From: Rhodocyclaceae bacterium
Lineage (GTDB): Bacteria; Pseudomonadota; Gammaproteobacteria; Burkholderiales; Rhodocyclaceae
Direction: 5' to 3'
DNA: 64,000 bases
NCBI GenBank assembly: GCA_016791105.1
Contig: JAEUNM010000083.1
Location: 1 to 64,000 of the forward strand
How positions within the stretch are numbered: the stretch's first letter is position 1; each line of letters begins with the position of its first letter. The translations under genes were made by a program, and so were the position numbers. Below, in pieces: positions 36,937-50,732 of this stretch. The notes under the pieces were generated by a model. It worked only from the letters and a program-made list of their open reading frames with translations. It made no database searches and was not told the origin of the DNA.

Positions 36937-38391
36937 ATGAGTGCCGTGACGGTCCCGAATTCCGGTCTGCAAAGTTGGGTGGAGCGCATACGCGACCAGG
37001 AAATGCCCGTGTTCGGGGCCACCGCTGGCGCGGTGGGCGCGCTCATCGACAGCGAGCGCGCCTCGGCGGCGTCCTTGGGCCGCGTCATCCTGCGCGATCC
37101 GGGCATGACCGCACGGGTGCTGAAACTGGCCAATAGTGCCTATTTCCACAACGGCGGTGCCAGCATCAGCACCATATCGCGCGCCATCGTGGTACTCGGT
37201 TTCGACCTGGTGCGCAGCGTTGCGCTATCCGTGGCGCTGGTTGACAGCGTCGTACAGGGAGAGATGCGCAACAAGGTGGTGCGCGAAATGGCACGCTCTT
37301 TCCACGCCGCCGTGCATGCGCGCAATGCGGCACAAAAGCGTGGTGACGGCTCGCCCGAAGAAGTGTTCATCGCGGCCCTGCTGGGGCGCATAGGCGAACT
37401 GGCGTTCTGGTGCTTTTCCGGCGCCACCGGGGAGGTGCTGGACCGCGTGGAACGCGAATCCGGCCTCACCGAAGACGAAGCCGAAATACGCGTGCTGGGA
37501 TTCCGCCTGCGCCAGCTCACGGCGCTGCTGGCAAAAGAATGGAAACTGTCGCCGCTGTTGCAGTCGCTGGCGCAGTATGACGCCCGCCCGGGCAGCCGCG
37601 AAATGGCTGTGGTGCTGGCGCACCGGCTGGCACGCGCGGCGGAGTACGGCTGGGAATCGGCCGCCGCCCAAGCGGCCCTGCACGACATGGCCGAATACAC
37701 CGGACAGCCGGTCGCCAACCTGGCCGAAACGGTGGCCCAGACAGCGGAAGAAGCGGCCCGCATCGCGCACTTTTACTGCATGGACGAGGCGGTCGAACTG
37801 ATCCCGGTACCCAACCGCGAAAATCTGGTCGAAACGCCGGCGGAACAAACCGAGCCGCCCTGGCGGGGGCCGGATCTGGGTTTGCAGCTTGGCGTGGCGC
37901 GCGAAATGTCCGCACTCATGGGCGGCCGTCCGGCCCCGACCGAATTGCTCGACATGGCGCTGGAGGGCATATTTCGCGGCGCCGCATTCGACCAGGTGGT
38001 GTTCGCCGCGGTCAGCACCAACCGCAGCCAGCTTGCCGCCAAAGTCGTATTGGGTGAGGGGGCGGAACGCTTGCAGCGCCGGTTTCAATTCGCGCTCGCA
38101 GGCGTGCCGCGTGACGTCGTGACCGATCTGGTCGAACGCCAGCGCAGCTACCGGATAGACGGCACGGCGGTATCCGGCATGCCTTCATCCGGCCGCCTGC
38201 ACGCGGCCTTGGGCGACACGCCTTGTGTACTTGCGCCGCTATGCGTGAATGCTCAGACCATAGGCGCAATTTACGCCGCCCGCACGCCTGCCCACGGCGC
38301 CGTGGGCGAGGAAGACCTGCAGGCCGTGCTGCATTTCGTGCGGCTCGCGGCGCTGGGCCTGGAACTCAACGCGGCGCGCCGGCGCGGCTAG
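36937..38391 (+). CDS. HDOD-domain protein with C-terminal GAF-like region
   Basis: 484 aa. HDOD domain at about 20-220 (LGRVILRDPGMTARVLKLAN followed by SAYF, and AIVVLGFDLVRSVALSVAL). HDOD lacks the HD phosphohydrolase residues and serves as a signalling or scaffold module. The C-terminal part (about 315-480) looks like a GAF sensor, with VLAPLCVNAQTIGAIYAAR as its characteristic strand. Ligand and output unknown. Near an HD-GYP regulator and hybrid kinase (41.8-46.9 kb), but no direct link is shown. Confidence 0.82.
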   Translation: MSAVTVPNSGLQSWVERIRDQEMPVFGATAGAVGALIDSERASAASLGRVILRDPGMTARVLKLANSAYFHNGGASISTISRAIVVLGFDLVRSVALSVALVDSVVQGEMRNKVVREMARSFHAAVHARNAAQKRGDGSPEEVFIAALLGRIGELAFWCFSGATGEVLDRVERESGLTEDEAEIRVLGFRLRQLTALLAKEWKLSPLLQSLAQYDARPGSREMAVVLAHRLARAAEYGWESAAAQAALHDMAEYTGQPVANLAETVAQTAEEAARIAHFYCMDEAVELIPVPNRENLVETPAEQTEPPWRGPDLGLQLGVAREMSALMGGRPAPTELLDMALEGIFRGAAFDQVVFAAVSTNRSQLAAKVVLGEGAERLQRRFQFALAGVPRDVVTDLVERQRSYRIDGTAVSGMPSSGRLHAALGDTPCVLAPLCVNAQTIGAIYAARTPAHGAVGEEDLQAVLHFVRLAALGLELNAARRRG

Positions 38392-38425
38392 GCCGGCGGC
38401 GATTCGCTGCGGCAAAAAAATTTTT

Positions 38426-38454
38426 CCGGCGCCGCCGGAACAAAGCGGCGCCGG
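38426..38454 (-). terminator. Hairpin with a T run on the minus strand
   Basis: CCGGCGCCGC, a 9-nt loop, GCGGCGCCGG, flanked at its left by AAAAAAATTTTT. Read on the minus strand the stem is followed by A5T7, which looks like a Rho-independent terminator, yet both neighbours (HDOD protein and argJ) are on the plus strand. It could stop antisense transcripts. On the plus strand no T run follows. Confidence 0.45.
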
Positions 38455-38615
38455 TAAGCGTGTGATTTGGTGCCACCTGTTGCGGCGCAACATGGTTGTG
38501 CCCGATACTGCACATGGCAGGGGCAAAACGCCTGTCGCAAGCATGCGATGGCCTGCCGCCGGGCGCCGCGGGCATATGGTTAAATATGCCGCGTTGCGAC
38601 TACCGAGCGTCCGCC

Positions 38616-39857
38616 ATGCCCGTCCAATACTCCACCCCGCCCGCCGAGGCGCTGAAACCCGTGCGCGGCATCCGGCTGGGCTGTGCCGAAGCCGGCATAC
38701 GCAAAAAGGACAGACGCGACCTCACGCTGATCGACCTGGCGCCCGGCAGCAAGGTGGCGGGCGTATTCACGCAAAACCGCTTCTGCGCCGCCCCTGTGCA
38801 TCTGTGTCGGCGCCATCTGGCGCGGGGCGACATACGCGCCCTGGTCATCAACACCGGCATCGCCAACGCCGGCACGGGCGAGGCCGGCATGATCGCTGCC
38901 GAAGCCACTTGCATCGCGGTCGCGCGCCTGTTGTCGCTGGCACCGGAACAGGTGCTGCCGTTTTCCACCGGCGTCATCATGGAGCCCCTGCCGGTGGATA
39001 GGCTGGAGCGCGGCCTGCCGGCCTGCCTGGAAGATCTGGAACCGGAAAACTGGCACGCCTGCGCGCACGCCATCATGACCACCGACACCGTCGCCAAGGC
39101 GGCTTCGCGGCAAATCAGCCTGGACGGCCAGTCCGTCACCGTGACCGGCATGGCCAAAGGCGCCGGCATGATCAAGCCCAATATGGCCACCATGCTGGGT
39201 TTCGTGGCCACCGACGCGGCCGTGAGCCAGGCCGCGCTGGAAGCCATCGTGCGCGAGGCGGCCGACCACTCGTTCAACTGCATCAGCGTGGATGGGGACA
39301 CCTCGACCAATGATTCATTCGTGCTGATTGCCACCGGGCTGGCCGGCAATCCGGAAATTGACGCCATGGACAGCGCGTCCGCTCGCGCGCTGCTGGCGGC
39401 GGTGACCGAAGTGGCGGCTGAACTGGCCCATGCCATCGTGCGCGACGGCGAGGGCGCGACCAAATTCATCAGCGTCGAAGTATCAGGCGGGCGCGATCGC
39501 GACGAATGCCGCGCGGTGGGCTATTCCATCGCCCATTCGCCGCTGGTGAAAACCGCGTTTTTTGCATCCGACCCCAATCTGGGCCGCATCCTCGCCGCCA
39601 TAGGCAATGCCGCCCAGTTGCACCCCTCGCTGCGCGACCTGGACGTGGATCGCGTGCAGCTATGGCTGGGCAATGTGCTGGTCGCAGCCGACGGTGGCCG
39701 CCACCCGGCCTATCGCGAAGAACAGGGCGCCAGCGCCATGCAGCCACAGGAAATCGCCGTGCGCGTCAATCTGGGCCGCGGCGCCGCTGCCGCCACCGTA
39801 TGGACCTGCGATTTTTCCTACGACTACGTGAAAATCAATGCGGATTACCGCAGTTGA
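38616..39857 (+). CDS. argJ: Bifunctional glutamate N-acetyltransferase / ornithine acetyltransferase
   Basis: Cyclic arginine pathway: transfers acetyl from N-acetylornithine to glutamate, and can also use acetyl-CoA. 413 aa from the ATG at 38616. [30 protein letters not shown], and the self-cleavage motif [14 protein letters not shown] with the nucleophile Thr192 are all intact, so the precursor should split into alpha and beta chains. An upstream in-frame ATG at 38586 is possible but adds non-conserved residues. Monocistronic. Confidence 0.95.
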   Translation: MPVQYSTPPAEALKPVRGIRLGCAEAGIRKKDRRDLTLIDLAPGSKVAGVFTQNRFCAAPVHLCRRHLARGDIRALVINTGIANAGTGEAGMIAAEATCIAVARLLSLAPEQVLPFSTGVIMEPLPVDRLERGLPACLEDLEPENWHACAHAIMTTDTVAKAASRQISLDGQSVTVTGMAKGAGMIKPNMATMLGFVATDAAVSQAALEAIVREAADHSFNCISVDGDTSTNDSFVLIATGLAGNPEIDAMDSASARALLAAVTEVAAELAHAIVRDGEGATKFISVEVSGGRDRDECRAVGYSIAHSPLVKTAFFASDPNLGRILAAIGNAAQLHPSLRDLDVDRVQLWLGNVLVAADGGRHPAYREEQGASAMQPQEIAVRVNLGRGAAAATVWTCDFSYDYVKINADYRS

Positions 39858-39881
39858 AGACCTTTCCGGAACATTTCGGGA

Positions 39882-41548
39882 ATGCCAGGTGTGATCCGCC
39901 CCGATGATCTCGACAGCTTGTTGGCGCGCTTGCTAGCGGAGTGGGAGAATGAGTGCGTTGAATTCAAGGATGCCAACGACAATTTTTCCACGTCGGAGAT
40001 TGGCAAGTATTTTTCCGCACTGAGCAACGAAGCCAACCTGCGCGAACGCGATGCCGGCTGGCTCATTTTCGGAGTCGATAACAAGTCGCGCGGTTATCGG
40101 CACCGACTACCGGAAGCAGCGCGAACGCCTGAACGGGCTCAAGAACCAGATTGCGCAGAACACTGACCCGACTGTCAGTTTCCGCGAAATCCACGAACTG
40201 GTCACTCCCCAGGGCCGCGTCATCCTGTTTGAGATTCCGCCCGCGCCGCGCGGCATTCCGATCGCCTGGCAGGGCCATTACTACGCGCGCAATGGCGAAA
40301 GTCTCGGCTCCCTCGGGCTTACCAAGCAGGATGAAATTCGCGCCCAGGGCCTGGCCGACGACTGGTCGGCGCTGATGGTCGTCGATGCGCGCCTGGACGA
40401 CCTCGATACGGAGGCGCTGGCGAAGGCGCGCACGCTGTTCGCGGCCACGTTGGCCCAATCACATCGACTTGATCCCGCCGCTGTCGCTACCTGGAGCGAC
40501 GACGAATTTCTCGAGAACGCTGGTCTCGCCCGCCTTGCTCAACCCCTATGTGGTAGAAATGACATGGAAACTGGAGGGCAACGAAACTGCCTACGAACAC
40601 TTCCAGCCGCCCTTCCTGCTCCATACCTCGCGTCTATTTCAGCGCATCCGCAACCTGAGGCTGAGCCTGCAACCGCCGGGCCATCTGATTCCGATCGATA
40701 TCCCCAAGTACGACGAAAAGATCGTTCTCGAAGCCCTGCACAATTGCATCGCCCACCAGGACTACACCCGTCGCGAGCGGGTATTGGTAATCGAACGCGC
40801 GGGCGAACTGGTGTTCGAGAATGCCGGTGAGTTTTTCGACGGCGCGCCCGACGAATACATACGTGGCAACCGCACCCCGCGTCGCTACCGCAACCTCATG
40901 CTGGCCACGGCCATGCGCCACCTGCGCATGATGGATACGATGGGGCTGGGCATTCGCGAAGTCATGTGGAAACGCCAGGCGCATCGCTATATGCCGCTGC
41001 CGGACTACGACCTGAGCCAGCCTGGTCGCGTCAGATTGCGGCTTCCGGGCCGCTTTATCGACGAAAATTTCAGCCGCGCCCTGATAACCCAGGCTGATCT
41101 ACCCTGGCCCCAAGTACTGGCCCTGGACGCTATTCAGAAGGGCGGCGCCCCGGACGATGATATGACCAGGGCGCTCAAGCGGCGCGGCCTGGTTGAAGGC
41201 CGCAAGCCACGCTGGCATGTGGCGGCCAGCGTCGCATCGGCCACTGAAACCGAGGTGGAATACCTGCATCATCGCGGCTTTGACGACGCCTACTATTGCG
41301 ACCTCATTCTTGACTACCTCAAGACTTACGGCTCGGCCAAACGGGCGAAATTCAATCGCTTGCTGGAACACAAGCTATCCGACCTGCTGAACTCGACCCA
41401 GAAGCGACACAAGATCGGCAACCTCCTCAAGCGCTTGCAAGGCCAGGGGAAAATCAAGGTAAATGGCTATGGCAAAGCCGGCGTTTGGGAACTGGACACC
41501 GAACCTGCTGCAATGAGTACGAATGCGAACGAGCGCGGGCCGATATGA
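39882..41548 (+). pseudogene. Broken AlbA_2/Schlafen-type ATP-binding regulator
   Basis: Pieces of one protein are spread over three frames. 39882-40090 gives the AlbA_2 domain start (ENECVEFKDANDNFSTSEIG ... GWLIFGVDNKS). The next frame continues with RAVIGTDYRKQRERLNGLKN to about DDEFLENAGL near 40520. The third frame carries MTWKLEGNETAYEHFQ, EALHNCIAHQDYTRRERVLV, GLGIREVMWKRQ and the winged-helix C-terminus to 41548. The first shift, at about 40085, looks like one missing base. At the second, around 40520, about 20 conserved residues seem missing as well as the frame. Two lesions argue for a decayed gene, although assembly error at the first cannot be excluded. Intact relatives are predicted transcriptional regulators (COG2865). 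Confidence 0.8.
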
Positions 41549-41586
41549 GCGCGTATGCGTAATCCAGGCCCGAACGCGATCTGAAA

Positions 41587-41670
41587 ATATTGAAAATTCA
41601 ATATGTTGTGGACAAACCGCGGCACGCATTCGAACGCATATTCACGCATATTCACGCATTCGAACGCATT
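41587..41670. repeat. Short palindrome and CACGCATTCGAACGCAT direct repeats
   Basis: ATATTGAA-AA-TTCAATAT is a perfect inverted repeat at 41587-41604. Just right of it CACGCATTCGAACGCAT occurs at 41623-41639 and 41653-41669, period 30, with CACGCATATT between. The patch is AT-rich and lies between convergent genes (41549-41772). No coding content seen; function unknown. Confidence 0.7.
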
Positions 41671-41772
41671 GGCTGCGGCCATGACGCTGAGCAGACAAAT
41701 CGAGGAGGCCGGCGGCAACTTCCACCCCTGACATCATCTGGCGCAGAGTGCCGGGCAGCGTCGTGCCTGTCG

Positions 41773-42777
41773 CTAGGCGCAGGCCGCCACGCTCGCTTCG
41801 CGCCCATCCCAGTGCGCCTTGGCGGCCAGAATTTCCGGCAAATGCCGGTCGAAAGCTTGCACGAGTTCGGCGTCCAGGTGGGTGCCGGCGGATTCGTGCA
41901 AGGTGGTCATGACGCGCTGCAAGGGCCAGGCGTCCTTGTACGGGCGCTTCATGGATAGCGCATCGAATACGTCGGCCACCGCCACGATGCGTGCCGACTG
42001 CGGAATGTTTGCACCGGCGATGCCGTTCGGGTAGCCGCTGCCGTCCCATTTTTCGTGGTGGTTCAATGCGATTTCGGCTGCCAGGCGGAATAGCGGGGCA
42101 TCGCTTTTGCGCAGGATGTCGTGGCCGATGCGCGAATGCGTGCGCATGACGGTCCATTCTTCCGCATCCAGCTTGCCGGGTTTTTTCAGGATTGCGTGCG
42201 GGATTCCGATTTTGCCGGTGTCGTGCATGGGTGCGGCCAAATTGAGCATTTCCGCCTGTTCGGCGTGCCAGCCCACGGCTTCGGCAAGAATGCGCGCATA
42301 GGCGGCCATGCGCCAGATGTGTACGCCGGTGTCGTTGTCGTTGTAATGGCCGGCTTCGCCCAGCATGGCGATGGCAGCGCGCTGACTGGCCTGTAGCGCC
42401 GTCACATGTACCAGCGACAAATGGGTGCGCACGCGCGCGCGCAGCAGGGCCGGCGATACCGGCTTGCTTACGTAATCCACCGCGCCGGCGTCGAATCCGG
42501 CCTGTTCGTCGTATTCGGCCGACAGATTGCTCACGAATATGATGGGAATGTGGTCGGTGAGCGGGTCCGCCTTGATGCGGCGCGCCACCGCGAGGCCGTC
42601 GAAATCCGGCAACTGGACGTCCAGCAGTACCAGTGCCGGTCGGTGTTTCACCACGGCGCGCAGCGCGTCCGCGCCGCTGCGGGCGAATACCAGCGGATAG
42701 CTTTCCTGCAGGCAGGCGCGCATCAGCGCGAGGTTGGCGGGGTCGTCGTCGACGCACAGGATGAGGCTGGAATTCAT
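41773..42777 (-). CDS. Response regulator with HD-GYP c-di-GMP phosphodiesterase domain
   Basis: 334 aa from the ATG at 42777 (AGGA 8 nt upstream, inside the end of the kinase gene). Receiver domain 1-120 with DDD at 10-12 and phospho-acceptor Asp53 (VLLDVQLPDFDG). HD-GYP domain about 145-325 with HD at 185-186 (MHDTGKIGIP) and the GYP motif in HHEKWDGSGYP (240-250). All metal ligands appear intact, so it should hydrolyse cyclic di-GMP when phosphorylated. It begins 4 nt after the hybrid kinase stop, so the kinase's HPt domain is the probable phosphate donor. Confidence 0.93.
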   Translation of the reverse strand: MNSSLILCVDDDPANLALMRACLQESYPLVFARSGADALRAVVKHRPALVLLDVQLPDFDGLAVARRIKADPLTDHIPIIFVSNLSAEYDEQAGFDAGAVDYVSKPVSPALLRARVRTHLSLVHVTALQASQRAAIAMLGEAGHYNDNDTGVHIWRMAAYARILAEAVGWHAEQAEMLNLAAPMHDTGKIGIPHAILKKPGKLDAEEWTVMRTHSRIGHDILRKSDAPLFRLAAEIALNHHEKWDGSGYPNGIAGANIPQSARIVAVADVFDALSMKRPYKDAWPLQRVMTTLHESAGTHLDAELVQAFDRHLPEILAAKAHWDGREASVAACA

Positions 42778-42781
42778 GGGG

Positions 42782-46894
<4,113 letters not shown>

Positions 46895-46977
46895 GAAGCG
46901 TCCATCGGAATTACCATGGACATACTTACGGAGGGCCGGCGGGATTCTTTATCGTTTGCTGCACAAATTTTGTAATT

Positions 46978-47007
46978 TTTGTAAAATCAATAGGTTATCC
47001 ATGTCAA
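46978..47007 (-). promoter_or_regulatory. Candidate promoter in an AT-rich gap upstream of the hybrid kinase
   Basis: On the minus strand a perfect TTGACA (47007-47002), an 18-nt spacer and TACAAA (46983-46978) face the kinase ATG at 46894. Nearby at 47013-47026, TTGAT-N4-CGCAA has one perfect half of an FNR-type box and one poor half. The whole 528-bp gap 46895-47422 is far richer in A/T than the rest of the window between about 46950 and 47110; no gene was recognised in it. Confidence 0.4.
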
Positions 47008-47422
47008 ATAAATTGATATTGCGCAAATGTGGCGAGTACATGCGGCGTTTTGGCGCCACTTCGATGTGATAAATATTCCACATTAAATTCGGATTAACAC
47101 TACGAAAGTGGTAATTCCCGGCGCCCGTGGCAGGGGCCGAAAAGGACTTTGTTCGCGCGCGGCCGATACAGGCGGGAATGGGGACGCCGCGGCAGCACAT
47201 TGCGTGCGCCGGGCCGGCTGGATTTGATGGCCTCGGGAGCGCACCAAAGCTTGTCGCTTGGCGCGCTAATTTGTCCATGCGTTGAAATTTGCCGACACCA
47301 GCGCAGGCACGCAAATTCCGCCTGCGCATGGCGCGCGGCCCGCGTTTTTTACCTGCGAAATCGGACCTGGGCTCACCTCGGCAAGTCCATGCGGCACGAC
47401 TTCGCCGCGCGCGGAATTCCCA

Positions 47423-47761
47423 TTAGGCGCCGCAACGGCCTTGCCCGAAGAGTGGGGCGGCCAGCAAGGCGAGATCGTTCAGCCGCCGCACCCACCCACG
47501 CAGGGCCGCTGCCATGCCTTGAGCGCGTGCTGGCGGCAACAGGCTGAGATCGGTGGCGCCCCAGGCTTCGGAAAGTATGCAGGCGTCGCTGGGCAGGGTG
47601 AAACTGTCGCCGGCATGAAGTTCGATGTCGGCGCCGCAGCCCGGCACGGAAACCAGTAGCGCACCGTTGCGGCAGGCCAGCCGGGCGCCGCGTGCGCCCT
47701 CGATGCGCAGCAATTCGCCATGGGCGAGATGGATGTCAGAGGCGATCAATTGCATTTTCAT
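47423..47761 (-). CDS. DUF2917 domain protein
   Basis: 112 aa. The N-terminal 70 residues (LAHGELLRIEGARGARLACR, DIELHAGDSFTLPSDA) form the small beta-rich DUF2917 domain found mostly in Betaproteobacteria; the C-terminal part is Ala/Leu-rich. Function unknown. Divergent from the MocR-type regulator 233 bp away, a pairing seen in other genomes, so it may be the regulator's target. That is inference. Confidence 0.75.
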   Translation of the reverse strand: MKMQLIASDIHLAHGELLRIEGARGARLACRNGALLVSVPGCGADIELHAGDSFTLPSDACILSEAWGATDLSLLPPARAQGMAAALRGWVRRLNDLALLAAPLFGQGRCGA

Positions 47762-47994
47762 GGCGGACCTCCGGGTCGGGCGCAGGCTGGCTGGCGGGAC
47801 TGCAGCATAGGCTTGCCGCTCGCGCAGGTGCCGTTACGGCCGGACTTGCCGCGCGCACGCTGTGTGCAATCGAAGCGCCAACTGTATTGCTGCCCGCAGC
47901 GGCACAGTGCCGCCCGCGCGCGGCTGGGCGCCCTGTGCGCGCCGCCGCGGGCGCGCCATAATGTGCCCTTCTGCCGGCCTGGAGGGCTTACGCG

Positions 47995-49461
47995 ATGATT
48001 CACCTCGACCGCGCTTCCGACATCGCGCTGACCGACCAGATCGTGACCCAGCTCGCCGGTCTGGTACAGGATGGGCAACTGCCGCCCGGCACCCGCCTGC
48101 CTTCCATCCGCAAACTGGCCGCCACGCTGTCCGTGAGCGCCGCTACGGTGGTCGGCGCCTACGACCGCCTGGCCGCGCGCGGGCTCATCGAAGCGCGCGC
48201 CGCCTCGGGCTATTTCGTCAGTGCGCGGCGTACCGCGCTGCCCTTGCCGGCCGTCGCGGCGCCGGCCGGGCCGGGCCTGGACGCCATCGCGCTGATGCGC
48301 AACATGCTCGAACGCCGCCCCGGCGTGGCTCACGTAGGCAGTGGCTTCCTGCCCGAATCCTGGCTGGAGGACATGCTGTCGGCGCGGCTATTGGCGCGGG
48401 TGGCACGCAAGGGGGCGAAAAGCTATGCGCGCCCCGGCACGCCGGCCGGTTATGCGCCCTTGCGCCAGCAGATCGCGCTGCAATTGGGATTTGCCGGCAT
48501 CGCCGCGGCGCCGGATCAGGTGCTGCTCACCTTCGGCGCCACGCACGGCGCGGAAATACTATGCCGCGCGCTATTGGCGCCGGGCGACGTGGTGGCGGTG
48601 GAAGAGCCTGGCTATTTCGCGCTTTTCGCGCAATTGCGCGGCATGGGCGTGAAAATGCTGGCCGTGCCGCGCACGCCGCAGGGGCCGGATCTGTCCGTGC
48701 TGGCAAGCGTGTGCGACACCTTCCGGCCGAAACTGCTTTTTACGCAAACTTTGCTGCACAACCCCACCGGCAGTTCGACCGACGCCGCCACGGCGTTTCA
48801 CATGCTCGATCTGGCGCGCCGCTACGATTTCCGCATCGTCGAGGACGACGTGTATGGCGATCTGCACCCGGTCGCCAACCCGCTGCGTCTGGCCCAGGTG
48901 GACCGTTTCGAGCGCGTGATATTTCTTGGCAGCTATTCCAAAGTGCTGTCGCCCAGCATACGCGTGGGCTACATGGTGTGCGCGCCGGCCCTGGTTCCGC
49001 TGTTCCTCGAACAGAAATTGCTGGGCGTGCTGGCCACGTCCGAATTCGACGAGCGCCTGGTGTATGAATTGCTGGCCTCCGGCGCCTACCGCAAACACAT
49101 AGAGCGCGTGCGCGAACGCCTGCTGCACAACCGCGCCAAGGTGGTGCTGGGCCTCGCACAAGCCGGCTTGCAACCCACGCTGGAAACCGAAGGCGGACTG
49201 TTCGTGTGGGCCGGATTGCCCGAAAACGTGGATTTACCCCTGTTGATCGAACACGCTGCCCAGCACGGCTGGATGCTCACGCCGGGCGACGCGTTTTTTC
49301 TGCGCCACGCCGAGCGGCCCTATTTGCGCTTCAACGCCGCCGCCAGCCTGGATAGCAAATTGTTCGACTATCTGCGCACCACCTTGCCGTCTTTCGCGCG
49401 CGGCGCCGGGGCAGCCGCGCCGGGTTCTGCCGCGATCGCGGCGCGCGCGCCGGGGGCCTAA
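47995..49461 (+). CDS. MocR/PdxR-type transcriptional regulator (GntR HTH + aminotransferase fold)
   Basis: 488 aa. Winged GntR HTH at about 10-75 (GTRLPSIRKLAATLSVSAAT). Class-I aminotransferase-like domain from about 100 to 465, with FTQTLLHNPTG, the VEDDVYGDL Asp, and the PLP-binding Lys316 in GSYSKVLSPSIRVGY. Members bind PLP and regulate, often divergently, genes for vitamin B6 or amino-acid metabolism. The divergent neighbour is the DUF2917 gene. The C-terminal 25 residues are low-complexity Ala/Pro. Confidence 0.9.
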   Translation: MIHLDRASDIALTDQIVTQLAGLVQDGQLPPGTRLPSIRKLAATLSVSAATVVGAYDRLAARGLIEARAASGYFVSARRTALPLPAVAAPAGPGLDAIALMRNMLERRPGVAHVGSGFLPESWLEDMLSARLLARVARKGAKSYARPGTPAGYAPLRQQIALQLGFAGIAAAPDQVLLTFGATHGAEILCRALLAPGDVVAVEEPGYFALFAQLRGMGVKMLAVPRTPQGPDLSVLASVCDTFRPKLLFTQTLLHNPTGSSTDAATAFHMLDLARRYDFRIVEDDVYGDLHPVANPLRLAQVDRFERVIFLGSYSKVLSPSIRVGYMVCAPALVPLFLEQKLLGVLATSEFDERLVYELLASGAYRKHIERVRERLLHNRAKVVLGLAQAGLQPTLETEGGLFVWAGLPENVDLPLLIEHAAQHGWMLTPGDAFFLRHAERPYLRFNAAASLDSKLFDYLRTTLPSFARGAGAAAPGSAAIAARAPGA

Positions 49462-49682
49462 CGGGCACTTCAGATCGGACTGGATCGCATGCGCTTCCAG
49501 CGCCTCCGGCCGGCAGGGTGGCGCTGCGCGGATGCGCTGGACTGCCTGTGCTTCCATGACGCCCTGTCCGGCGCGCGGCGGCTGTGCCAAAATCAAAACC
49601 TTCGAACGGCCGGTGCGCGTGGTACAAGCGCCGGCCATATCCAATGCCTCGCCCGGCGAGGCGCGAGCCCGCCACCCCAGCG

Positions 49683-50333
49683 ATGCCCAGCCGCCGTCAA
49701 TTGATCCGAGCTTTAGCCGCCGCCGGTCTGGCGCCGGCACTGCTGCGCGCCGCGCTGGCGGCAGGCAATAACCCCGTCAAGCCGGGCCTGCGCAAACTGA
49801 GCGGCCCGGTATTCCTGAACGGACGCCCGGCAGCGGAAGGCATGAGCGTGGAAGCGGGCGATGAAATCGTTACCGGCGCCCATGCCGAAGCCATTTACGT
49901 AATCGGCCAGGACGCCTTCCTGCAGCGTGCCGACACGCGCGTGCAATTTCCGCTCGCCGCGGCGGCATTTTTCCGGCTCGTGTCCGGCAAGTTGTTATCT
50001 GTATTCGGCCGCGGCGACAAAACCCTGTTCGCTTCCACCGCCACCATAGGCATACGCGGCACCGGCTGTTACCTGGAAAGCTCGCCCGAGCAGACTTATT
50101 TCTGCCTGTGCTACGGTGAGGCCGAAATCATCCCGGCCGCCGCGCCACAGGCGCGCGAACTAATACAGACCACCCACCACGACCACCCGGTGTTAATCGC
50201 GGCCGACACGCAAACCACCGTCCCCATCGCCCGCGCCCGGGTAATGAACCACGGCGACGCCGAACTGAAATTGCTCGAATCCCTGGTCGGCCGCAGGCCG
50301 CCATTCAGCGACGGGTTTAATTCCTACTATTGA
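49683..50333 (+). CDS. FecR-domain protein with Tat-type signal
   Basis: 216 aa from the ATG at 49683. The N-terminus has a twin-arginine motif (SRRQLIRAL) followed by an Ala/Leu-rich hydrophobic stretch ending AALAAG, so Tat export to the periplasm is likely. The rest is a FecR-like beta domain: NGRPAAEGMSVEAGDEIVTG, VSGKLLSVFGRGDK and TATIGIRGTGCYLE. No FecI sigma factor or TonB receptor is adjacent, so it is not a classical iron-citrate signal protein. Function unknown. Confidence 0.75.
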   Translation: MPSRRQLIRALAAAGLAPALLRAALAAGNNPVKPGLRKLSGPVFLNGRPAAEGMSVEAGDEIVTGAHAEAIYVIGQDAFLQRADTRVQFPLAAAAFFRLVSGKLLSVFGRGDKTLFASTATIGIRGTGCYLESSPEQTYFCLCYGEAEIIPAAAPQARELIQTTHHDHPVLIAADTQTTVPIARARVMNHGDAELKLLESLVGRRPPFSDGFNSYY

Positions 50334-50487
50334 TCGCGGCGGTAGTGCGTGTAAGTCGCCATCGCACTACCGATTATTGCGCTTATTGACTCCGCTCCCC
50401 GCGGCAAGGGGCGGGTTTTCGACCTCCGCGTCAGGGCACCCGGCCGCCGCGTGCTTCCTTGGCGCGCAAAGTTTCCGCAAAAGCCCG

Positions 50488-50552
50488 GCGCTGGGGGCGC
50501 GGGCGTCCCGCCCGCGATTCCGCGCTGCGCGCGGAAATTCCTGCTTCGCTCG
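50488..50552. repeat. 65-bp dispersed repeat, copy 1
   Basis: Begins GCGCTGGGGGCGCGGGCGTC and ends TGCTTCGCTCG. The copy at 54258-54322 differs at one base; a diverged copy is at 51781-51842. It contains internal inverted repeats (for example CCGCGCTGCGCGCGG). A diverged member of the CATACGGCGG palindrome family lies at 50671-50705. The 399-bp gap 50334-50732 holds only this material; no gene seen. Confidence 0.85.
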
Positions 50553-50732
50553 GTAACTGCGTAACGCACGCCGCCGAAGCGGGCGGCCGCGCATTCAATT
50601 GCCGCCCTGACACCGACGGCAAGGATAAGCCGCCAGCGTCATCGGCCGCATGGTACGGCCAATAAGCTTACATACGGCGGAATACGCTGGGCTTTTCCAC
50701 CCCACGCATGCTGCGGTCGCCCGGGCCGACTT

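Noticed and set aside
46895..47422. Possible tRNA or small RNA gene in the AT-rich gap
   Set aside because: No cloverleaf, TPsiC-like GTTCGAATC string or clear terminator was found by eye.
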